This document shows positions 1 through 5,375 of a stretch of 7,291 nucleotides of DNA, piece by piece (the first letter of the stretch is position 1; each line of letters begins with the position of its first letter). Both the position numbers and the translations under genes were made by a program. Origin of the DNA: Ignavibacteria bacterium (GTDB taxonomy: Bacteria; Bacteroidota; Ignavibacteria; Ignavibacteriales; Melioribacteraceae). Below the pieces are notes generated by a model that had not been told where the DNA came from, ran no database searches, and saw only the letters and a program-made list of their open reading frames with translations. The stretch covers positions 1-7,291 of the forward strand of contig QILJ01000447.1 of assembly GCA_003233295.1 (NCBI GenBank). Reading direction: 5' to 3'.

Positions 1-1
1 C

Positions 2-847
2 CTCCCGAATAATGCATTTAGCTTTTCTTCCCTTGACTTTATTGATGCCAAGATCGGATTTGTAATAGGTTCCCCTTCTTATAAAACAACAGATGGAGGA
101 CTTACTTGGCAGGAAATGACATTTCAATCAAGTCCAACTGACATTTTTATGATAGATGCACAAATAGGATTTGTTTCAAAATATAATCCTACCACTGGCG
201 GAGGTATTTATAAAACTGAGAATGGTGGTGATACCTGGACATTATACACAGGAACTATATCAGAGCCTCTTTCAAGTATATTCTTTACATCTCCCGATAC
301 TGGTTATGCATGCGGTGGCATTTATTCACCACCATCTGGTCCCACATCTTATATCGTTAAAACAACAGATGGAGGAAATTCATGGTTTGAACAGGATTCT
401 GAATTTGGTTTCTACTTATTGGCAATTCATTTCGGATCAAAATCGAACGGAATGGCAGTAGGTCTTCAATCAATTGTTGGAACGGATAATGAAGGTGGAG
501 TTACTTCCGTAAATGAACTGGGTTTGCATGCCCCTTCTGATTTTACGCTTTTTCAAAACTACCCAAATCCGTTCAACCCAAGTACAAAAATACAATATAC
601 CATCGCAAAGTCTCCCCTCCTTGGAGGGGACGGATGGCTCGCCCGTCCGTTAGGCGGGGGTGGGTTGGTTACCCTGAAAGCATACGATGTTCTCGGACGA
701 GAAGTTGCAACACTAGTAAACGAAAATAAAAAACCCGGATATTATGAAGTTCAGTTTAATGCTTCAGGACTAACGAGCGGAATTTATTTCTATACATTGC
801 GAGCGGAAGGTTTTATACAAACTAAAAAGATGATACTTCTACGTTAA
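2..847 (+). CDS. Ycf48/BNR-like repeat protein with T9SS type A sorting domain (5' partial)
   Basis: The frame is open from the window edge, so the start lies upstream; an internal ATG at 116 is not a likely start because repeat sequence continues before it. The visible 281 residues hold three motifs of the type K-T-x-D/N-G-G-x-x-W (near residues 28-36, 71-79 and 120-128). Each is preceded by a D-x-x-x-G-F/Y-V/A strand. This is the pattern of Ycf48-like/BNR beta-propeller repeats. From about residue 175 there is a T9SS type A sorting domain with QNYPNPFNPST, YDVLGREV, SGIYFY and a KKMILLR end. The protein is therefore probably secreted across the outer membrane and surface-attached or released after domain cleavage. 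Its ligand or activity cannot be told. Residues 204-221 are a Gly/Pro/Leu-rich insert encoded by a palindromic GC-rich element inside the sorting domain. The next gene starts about 100 bp downstream on the same strand, with no clear terminator between. Confidence 0.9.
   Translation, partial: LPNNAFSFSSLDFIDAKIGFVIGSPSYKTTDGGLTWQEMTFQSSPTDIFMIDAQIGFVSKYNPTTGGGIYKTENGGDTWTLYTGTISEPLSSIFFTSPDTGYACGGIYSPPSGPTSYIVKTTDGGNSWFEQDSEFGFYLLAIHFGSKSNGMAVGLQSIVGTDNEGGVTSVNELGLHAPSDFTLFQNYPNPFNPSTKIQYTIAKSPLLGGDGWLARPLGGGGLVTLKAYDVLGREVATLVNENKKPGYYEVQFNASGLTSGIYFYTLRAEGFIQTKKMILLR
611..664. repeat. GC-rich palindromic element inserted in frame in the sorting domain
   Basis: By hand count this 54-bp stretch is about 72% G+C inside an AT-rich gene. 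It folds into two adjacent hairpins. The first is 613-630, an 8-bp perfect stem (TCCCCTCC with GGAGGGGA) and a 2-base centre. The second is 630-650, an 8-pair stem (ACGGATGG with CCGTCCGT, one G-T pair) and a 5-base loop; the two share base 630. A G-rich tail follows at 653-664. The element reads as 18 codons (S-P-L-L-G-G-D-G-W and so on) with no stop. It sits in the loop between the IQYTI strand and the LKAYD strand, where the two sorting domains downstream have only a short PQSGF turn. I infer a dispersed palindromic (REP/RPE-like) repeat; the exact ends are uncertain. Confidence 0.7.
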
Positions 848-937
848 GATTTCCTTCAGTGCGTTGGTCTTTGGAGATTAGGATTTTATGGAGTTATTAA
901 AAAATAATTGTGAACTATGATTAATGAAACAACTAAA

Positions 938-943
938 AAGGAG
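938..943 (+). promoter_or_regulatory. Ribosome binding site selecting the start at 950
   Basis: AAGGAG lies 6 bases before the ATG at 950. The alternative in-frame ATG at 917 has no comparable site and would put a charged, hydrophilic stretch ahead of the lipoprotein signal. The start at 950 is therefore preferred. Confidence 0.75.
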
Positions 944-949
944 ATCAAA

Positions 950-1693
950 ATGTTTAAAACACATCTTATAATATTAGCAATAACATCATTGTTGTTTTTT
1001 GTGGCATGTAGTGAAAACTCTACAGAGCCGAAAGATGATATTAAACAAAATACAAATGTATCCGGGACTGTAACTGATATTGAAGGTAATGTCTATAAAA
1101 CTGTTAAGATTGGCAGCCAATGGTGGATGGCTGAAAACTTAAAAGTAACCAAATATAGAAACAACGAAACAATCTCAAAGATAACAGATAATTCTGAATG
1201 GCAGAACCTATCGACCGGCGCATTCTGTAGCTATGAAAATGATGATGCTAATATTAAAGTATATGGCTTGTTATACAATTGGTTTGCGGTTAAACGCGAT
1301 TTAGCACCAAAGGGCTGGCATATTCCTTCAGACGATGATTGGAAAGAATTGGAGATGTATCTCGGAATGAGTCGAGCTTCAGTTGATACAATTTTTCAAC
1401 GAGGTTCTGACGAAGGTGGTAAACTAAAAGAAACTGGCACAACATATTGGCAAAGTCCTAATAAGGGTGCTACAAATGAGATCAACTTTTCTGCACTTCC
1501 AGCAGGTTTCCGCAGCCGTTTTGGTCAGTTCGGTTACATTGGAGCTAGTTCAACTTTTTGGTCTTCAACAGCGTACAATATCAACGACCCTTGGTTGCGC
1601 ACCTTGGGTAACACTGTTTCTACAATTTTACGTGAAAGAGTATATGGGCAAAACGGCTCCGGTTATAGCGTTCGCTGCGTAAAGGATCGATGA
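950..1693 (+). CDS. FISUMP-domain lipoprotein (Fibrobacter succinogenes major paralogous domain)
   Basis: This is a 247-residue protein. The N-terminus (MFKTHLIILAITSLLFFVAC) is a short lipoprotein signal with the predicted lipidated Cys at residue 20. The -3 residue is Phe, slightly off the usual lipobox. Ser at +2 gives no obvious inner-membrane retention signal, so an outer-membrane lipoprotein is likely. A 15-residue polar linker follows. From about residue 40 to the end is one FISUMP domain (TIGR02145/PF09603 type), with VTDIEGNVYKTVKIG, QWWMAENLK, YGLLYNWFAV, KGWHIPSDDDWKELE, GGKLKE, FSALPAGFR, FWSST and the terminal SVRCVKD. Two Cys (in AFCSYE and VRCVK) could pair. The biochemical function of this domain is not established; it is common in exported proteins of the FCB group. 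The family assignment is firm and the role is unknown. The domain ends canonically just before the TGA, so the gene looks intact. Confidence 0.9.
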   Translation: MFKTHLIILAITSLLFFVACSENSTEPKDDIKQNTNVSGTVTDIEGNVYKTVKIGSQWWMAENLKVTKYRNNETISKITDNSEWQNLSTGAFCSYENDDANIKVYGLLYNWFAVKRDLAPKGWHIPSDDDWKELEMYLGMSRASVDTIFQRGSDEGGKLKETGTTYWQSPNKGATNEINFSALPAGFRSRFGQFGYIGASSTFWSSTAYNINDPWLRTLGNTVSTILRERVYGQNGSGYSVRCVKDR

Positions 1694-1721
1694 TCAAACC
1701 CAAATTTTGTATTAGATTTAT

Positions 1722-1734
1722 CCGCCAGTGGCGG
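1722..1734. repeat. CCGCC-AGT-GGCGG hairpin
   Basis: A perfect 5-bp GC stem with a 3-base loop lies 28 bp after the stop of the lipoprotein gene. It has no downstream T run (GGAAACG follows), so it is not a standard intrinsic terminator. It shares a TCCG-YYAG-(TG)-GCGGGG outline with part of the palindromic element at 646-659, so it may be a fragment of the same kind of dispersed repeat. Confidence 0.4.
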
Positions 1735-1759
1735 GGAAACGTTAATGCAAAATCGAAAA

Positions 1760-1822
1760 AGCTGGAGTAAAGCATGGCAACTTTATAATTTTCACCATTT
1801 AGGTATCATCCCAACTCCAGCT
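1760..1822. repeat. 9-bp perfect inverted repeat with 45-bp spacer
   Basis: AGCTGGAGT at 1760-1768 is the exact reverse complement of ACTCCAGCT at 1814-1822. The right arm can also pair locally in the hairpin 1813-1833 (AACTCC with GGGGTT plus two further pairs, with one mismatch). It may be a remnant of hairpin-type repeats, a transcript-end structure, or chance. No transposase or integrase gene is next to it. Confidence 0.4.
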
Positions 1823-1921
1823 AAGTCGGGGTTATTAGCTCACAACTGTTTTGAACATCATCGTTTTTTTTCTATTGCACAATCTCGGTTAAACATGAAA
1901 TATTACAATTGACAGAGTTAA

Positions 1922-2047
1922 ATGAAATTTTTATTTAAATTTTTGATGCTATCTTTTTTTATTTCTTATGAGCTAATTCTAATCACTTTTGCGCATGTAA
2001 TGGTATTAGGAATAAATATTGTTGAAAAACCGGAGAAGTTTCCATGA
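1922..2047 (+). CDS. Possible 41-residue hydrophobic peptide overlapping the next start (doubtful)
   Basis: An ATG at 1922 opens 41 codons ending in a TGA at 2045-2047, which shares the four bases ATGA with the start of the next gene at 2044. The predicted peptide begins MKFLFKFLMLSFFIS and stays hydrophobic for about 30 residues before a charged NIVEKPEKFP tail, so it could be a small membrane or leader peptide translationally coupled to the gene downstream. Against this, there is no good ribosome site before the ATG (only GACAGAG), the DNA is very AT-rich so such hydrophobic readings come easily, and no homologue is known to me. Its TGA also lies past the downstream gene's own ribosome site. 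Confidence 0.2.
   Translation: MKFLFKFLMLSFFISYELILITFAHVMVLGINIVEKPEKFP
2032..2037 (+). promoter_or_regulatory. Ribosome binding site for the first YD-repeat gene
   Basis: GGAGAA ends 6 bases before the ATG at 2044. It supports this start, which also places a typical signal peptide at the N-terminus. Confidence 0.65.
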
Positions 2048-3720
2048 GAAATCAATTCAAATTACAAGCTATATTATCAATTGTTCTTTTTATCCTGCTG
2101 CAATTAAATATTACCGCCCAAAATGAACTTCCTCTAATAGAGAGTAGTAGGAATTATGAAGAATATGATAATAGTGAAGATGTTTTACCAGAAAATCTTA
2201 AACAGGCAATAAATAAAGAGTATTTTAAAAATCGAATAGACAAATATCCAATTGATTCGCACTCAAGTATTATTACATCTCTATCTACAACAGACTTGAT
2301 TGATAGTGTTGTTTATGTTAACGACGGAATTGAATATAAAGAATACTACACCTATGATAGTGAAAACAAAAGACTAATATCTTTAAAAATAAAGAAACCA
2401 ATTTCCAATACAAATTGGGAAAATGACTTCCGCTACACCAGCACATATGATGACAATAATACTTTGATAACTTATTTAAAAGAGAAATGGAATGGAAATT
2501 GGATAAATTATCGGCTATCAACATATACTCGAGATGGTACTGGGAATACTTTAACTAATTTATATCAAAAATGGGATAGCAGCGTAGGAATATGGATAAA
2601 TAGTTCAAGCGGGATATACACTTATGACGGAAATGGAAATAGACTGACATCTTTAACTAAACATTGGAATAGCAACACAGGAGTGTGGACAAATTATTGG
2701 AGTGCAACATATACTTATGATGGAATTGGGAATTTGTTAACCTTTTCGGATAAGGACTGGAATAGCAGCAAAGGGATCTGGATTAATCATTGGCGCAGAA
2801 CTTATACCTATGACAGCGGTGGAAATTTGTTAACTTTTTTAGCTGAAACCTGGGAAAACATTGCCGGAATATGGGAACCAACTGGGCTGACTACTTACAC
2901 ATATAACGATAGCGGAAATTTACTAACTGATTTATCGGAAAAATGGGATTCTGATGCTGAAATTTGGGTTAACAATGATCGCGAAACTTACACTTATAAC
3001 AACAGTGAAAATATGTTATCAGATTTTTCTGAAAAATGGAATGTTGATTCCAGTAAATGGGTAAATGATAAACGATACACTTACACCTATGATAATAGCG
3101 GTAATATACTAACTGATTTTTTTGAAGACTGGAGAAACAATACATATTGGAAGAAGGGTCCGCTTACAACGCACACCTACGACAATAATGATAATTTACT
3201 TCTTTCTGTAACAGAATACTGGAATATCGATGATGAAATATGGTGGGAAAGTTTGCGGAGATATTATACTTATAATAGCAATGGAAATCTGATTCACTCT
3301 AAAAGTGAAGCATGGTCTGAAGTTGGATGGGGGGCTTTTAGCCAGGTAATTGTAATAAATAATAATAGCTATAATTATGAATTCGTTTATGAGGAGCTAA
3401 ATGCATATTATAGTTCTGTTACATCTGTTGATAATTCTGGAGCTAATGAAATAAATAGTTTTTCTTTATCTCAAAACTATCCCAACCCTTTTAATCCAAG
3501 TACAACAATTAGCTACTCATTGCCTCAAAGTGGATTTACACAATTAAAAGTATATGATATGTTGGGACGTGAAGTTGCAAAATTAGTTAATAAAGAACAA
3601 GCAGCAGGAAATTACAATGTAGTGTTTGATGCTTCACAGATTTCAAGCGGAATATATTTTTACCATTTAAGGGCAGGACAAAACTTTGTGCAGTCTAAAA
3701 AGATGGTTCTTTTGAGATAA
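2044..3720 (+). CDS. YD-like repeat surface protein with T9SS type A sorting domain (31-residue repeats)
   Basis: This is a 558-residue protein. Residues 1-26 are a Sec signal peptide (basic start, hydrophobic core, TAQ before the mature NELP). Residues 27-100 are a polar region without recognisable domain. Residues 102 to about 434 hold eleven tandem units of the form Y-T-Y-D-x-x-G-N-x-L, then W-x6-W and a short R/T-rich turn. Most units are exactly 31 residues. The first half of each resembles the YD/RHS repeat, but there is no RHS core domain, no toxin tip and no protease site. Residues from about 474 form the T9SS type A sorting domain (SLSQNYPNPFNPST, YDMLGREV, SGIYFY, KKMVLLR end). The likely result is an elongated beta-rich protein displayed on the cell surface, perhaps an adhesin or carbohydrate-binding protein; the function is not shown by sequence. 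A paralogue follows 82 bp downstream on the same strand, possibly co-transcribed. Confidence 0.9.
   Translation: MRNQFKLQAILSIVLFILLQLNITAQNELPLIESSRNYEEYDNSEDVLPENLKQAINKEYFKNRIDKYPIDSHSSIITSLSTTDLIDSVVYVNDGIEYKEYYTYDSENKRLISLKIKKPISNTNWENDFRYTSTYDDNNTLITYLKEKWNGNWINYRLSTYTRDGTGNTLTNLYQKWDSSVGIWINSSSGIYTYDGNGNRLTSLTKHWNSNTGVWTNYWSATYTYDGIGNLLTFSDKDWNSSKGIWINHWRRTYTYDSGGNLLTFLAETWENIAGIWEPTGLTTYTYNDSGNLLTDLSEKWDSDAEIWVNNDRETYTYNNSENMLSDFSEKWNVDSSKWVNDKRYTYTYDNSGNILTDFFEDWRNNTYWKKGPLTTHTYDNNDNLLLSVTEYWNIDDEIWWESLRRYYTYNSNGNLIHSKSEAWSEVGWGAFSQVIVINNNSYNYEFVYEELNAYYSSVTSVDNSGANEINSFSLSQNYPNPFNPSTTISYSLPQSGFTQLKVYDMLGREVAKLVNKEQAAGNYNVVFDASQISSGIYFYHLRAGQNFVQSKKMVLLR
2347..3345 (+). repeat. Eleven-unit coding repeat array, 93-bp period
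   Basis: Unit starts fall at 2347, 2440, 2524, 2617, 2710, 2803, 2896, 2989, 3082, 3172 and 3265. From 2524 the step is 93 bp (31 codons) except for one 90-bp unit. Each unit opens with a tyrosine-rich YTYD-type segment and carries two Trp six residues apart in the regular units. Units are divergent in DNA, so this is an old array and not a recent slippage product. Confidence 0.8.
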
Positions 3721-3802
3721 GGAAATTAAGAAGTATCCATAGAATCAAGTAGTTGTGCAATTAAGATACATATTTTTATTAAATGACAAATAGGATGGAA
3801 TT

Positions 3803-5311
3803 ATGAAAACATATAAACTGATATTTTTCTCATTAATGATATTTACTTTTAATTCCTCAATCATATTTTCACAACGGAGAGATTTTCTTGAAGTTCCAAA
3901 TGAGCAATTGAATAAACCAATTTATAATCTTGAAATGAAAATTGATAATAGATATTCAAAAGGGAAAAGATCCAGGCTTAATGTAACAAAAATGTCACAA
4001 TTGGTTCACTTTAACTCGACTTCTGTTCTTGATAGCGTTTTAGTAAATAGCAGATATGGCAAAAATAAATATAGTTACACTTATAATGCTGTTGGCAAAA
4101 TAACTTTGGTGTTTAGGGAAGACTCTACTGAAAGCGGGTGGACGAATGATAGCCAAACAACTTACACTTATGATTATAACGAGAATATGACTTCGCAGTT
4201 ATTTGAGTACTGGGATGGTAATCTATGGGTAAAATCTTATAGATATACTTACACTTATGATTCCAGCGAAAATATGACTTTGATGTTATATGAACAAAGG
4301 GTTGAAATCAAATTGACTAATGATAGTCGAGTTACTAGTACCTATGATTCCAACGGAAGTATACTTACAAATTTATACGAAATATGGAATGGAACCCAAT
4401 GGGTAATTCTTGAGAGATATACTTTCAATTATGACTCCAAAGGTAATGAGACTTTACAAATAATTGAAAGATGGGATGGTAGTATATGGAATAATTTTAA
4501 GCGGGATACATTTACATATGATTCCAATAACAATTTAATTTTACATCTTACCGAATATTCGGGTGATGATACATGGGATAATTATAGTCAAACTTCTTAT
4601 ACATATGATTCCGATGGGAATAAAACTTCGGTATTAAAAGAAATGTGGTATAGTGAATGGTGGAATGATTCTCGAACAACTTACACTTACGATTCCAATG
4701 GAAATATGACTTTGGAATTAAGTGAGTGGTATGGAGAAGATAGTCTATGGCTGAATGATAACCGAATGACATACTCATATGACTCTAATGACAATATGAC
4801 TTTTGCAATGTACGAATACTGGGGAAATGAGCAATGGAACAATTCAACACGAAGCACTTACACCAATGACTCTAAAGGAGATGTAACTTTTGTTTTAAAT
4901 GAAGAGTGGGATGGAAGTCTATGGATATTGTCAGATAACTCCTTTTCCTTTTATGATTCTTTTGGTATAGACTTTAGTTTTTATGGTTCGGAAATAAAAT
5001 TGTTTTATAATATGCTTACAGATATTACAGAAGAAATATTAAATATTACAAAGTTTTCTTTATCACAAAATTATCCAAATCCATTCAACCCAAGTACAAC
5101 AATAAATTATTCAATACCACAAAGTGGTTTTGTGCAGTTAAGTATATACGATATGCTTGGGCAAGAGGTCACAAATTTAGTGACTAAGGAACAGTCAGTT
5201 GGAAATTATAATATTGTATTCAATGCTTCCGGTCTAACAAGCGGGATTTATTTTTACAGGCTGCAAAGTGGAAATTTTATTCAGACAAAAAAGATGATAT
5301 TACTCAGATAG
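3803..5311 (+). CDS. YD-like repeat surface protein with T9SS type A sorting domain (29-residue repeats)
   Basis: This is a 502-residue paralogue of the preceding gene. Residues 1-23 are a signal peptide (MKTYKLIFFSLMIFTFNSSIIFS) followed by QRRDFLEVP. Residues 24-90 are polar and unassigned. From residue 92 there are ten YD-like units of mostly 29 residues (Y-T-Y-D-S-N-x-N-M, then W-x4-W, then a D-S-R-x-T turn), with a degenerate eleventh piece near residue 381. The last 85 residues are a T9SS type A sorting domain (SLSQNYPNPFNPST, YDMLGQEV, SGIYFY, KKMILLR end). The protein is predicted to be exported by Sec, then T9SS, and held at or released from the surface. The ribosome site is weak (AGGA at 3792-3795, or GGA at 3797-3799). 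The 82-bp gap from the upstream paralogue shows no terminator, so an operon is plausible. No enzymatic motif is visible; a binding or structural role is inferred only. Confidence 0.9.
   Translation: MKTYKLIFFSLMIFTFNSSIIFSQRRDFLEVPNEQLNKPIYNLEMKIDNRYSKGKRSRLNVTKMSQLVHFNSTSVLDSVLVNSRYGKNKYSYTYNAVGKITLVFREDSTESGWTNDSQTTYTYDYNENMTSQLFEYWDGNLWVKSYRYTYTYDSSENMTLMLYEQRVEIKLTNDSRVTSTYDSNGSILTNLYEIWNGTQWVILERYTFNYDSKGNETLQIIERWDGSIWNNFKRDTFTYDSNNNLILHLTEYSGDDTWDNYSQTSYTYDSDGNKTSVLKEMWYSEWWNDSRTTYTYDSNGNMTLELSEWYGEDSLWLNDNRMTYSYDSNDNMTFAMYEYWGNEQWNNSTRSTYTNDSKGDVTFVLNEEWDGSLWILSDNSFSFYDSFGIDFSFYGSEIKLFYNMLTDITEEILNITKFSLSQNYPNPFNPSTTINYSIPQSGFVQLSIYDMLGQEVTNLVTKEQSVGNYNIVFNASGLTSGIYFYRLQSGNFIQTKKMILLR
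4076..4942 (+). repeat. Ten-unit coding repeat array, 87-bp period
   Basis: Unit starts fall at 4076, 4163, 4250, 4337, 4424, 4511, 4598, 4682, 4772 and 4859, mostly 87 bp (29 codons) apart. A decayed unit begins at 4943. The unit at 4250 has lost both conserved Trp. The two Trp of a regular unit are four residues apart, two fewer than in the upstream paralogue, which accounts for the shorter period. Confidence 0.8.
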
Positions 5312-5328
5312 ATGCTGAGTACTAATCA

Positions 5329-5349
5329 CGACCCCGATTTTTGGGGTCG
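5329..5349. terminator. GC-rich hairpin in the convergent gap (probable bidirectional terminator)
   Basis: CGACCCCGA pairs with TTGGGGTCG around a TTT loop, giving nine pairs with one G-T. It lies 18 bp after the stop of the plus-strand repeat gene and 27 bp from the stop of the minus-strand GH13 gene. No T run follows on either strand, so it is a likely but not textbook terminator. Confidence 0.55.
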
Positions 5350-5375
5350 GCTCCTAAATAATCCTAATATCATCA

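Larger units (their letters stand above)
1694..2043. other. 350-bp intergenic region with hairpins and no convincing gene
   Basis: This stretch separates the FISUMP lipoprotein gene from the first YD-repeat gene. It contains a CCGCC/GGCGG hairpin (1722-1734), a 9-bp inverted repeat (1760-1768 with 1814-1822), a small hairpin overlapping the right arm (1813-1833), a run of eight T (1864-1871), and AT-rich DNA after 1920. Two short ORFs are present, 1745-1912 (55 residues, no recognisable domain or ribosome site) and 1922-2047. Neither is well supported. I see no tRNA, IS end or operator. Confidence 0.6.

Noticed and set aside
848..949. Terminator between the first gene and the lipoprotein gene
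   Set aside because: No stable hairpin or hairpin plus T run could be found in the gap.
1825..1860. GTCGGGGTTATTAGCTCA resembles the 5' part of a tRNA
   Set aside because: No D-loop, anticodon arm, T-arm or matching acceptor 3' side follows.
1700..1860. Possible integron attC-like site because of the imperfect inverted repeats
   Set aside because: The core GTTRRRY and RYYYAAC motifs are not found at the right places, and no integrase or cassette structure is present.
1745..1912. A 55-codon ORF in the intergenic region, in the same frame as the lipoprotein gene after its stop
   Set aside because: It has no ribosome binding site, no recognisable motif, and it overlaps the inverted repeat. 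The FISUMP domain ends canonically before the TGA, so it is not a read-through extension or frameshifted end.
1909..1937. TTGACA followed after 17 bp by TATTTA, a possible promoter for the repeat genes
   Set aside because: The -35 match is perfect but the -10 match is poor, the DNA is AT-rich so matches arise easily, and the main sigma factor of this phylum usually uses a different consensus.
2347..4942. RHS polymorphic toxin or contact-dependent system suggested by the YD-like repeats
   Set aside because: There is no RHS core, no hypervariable toxin domain and no adjacent immunity gene; the proteins end in a T9SS sorting domain.
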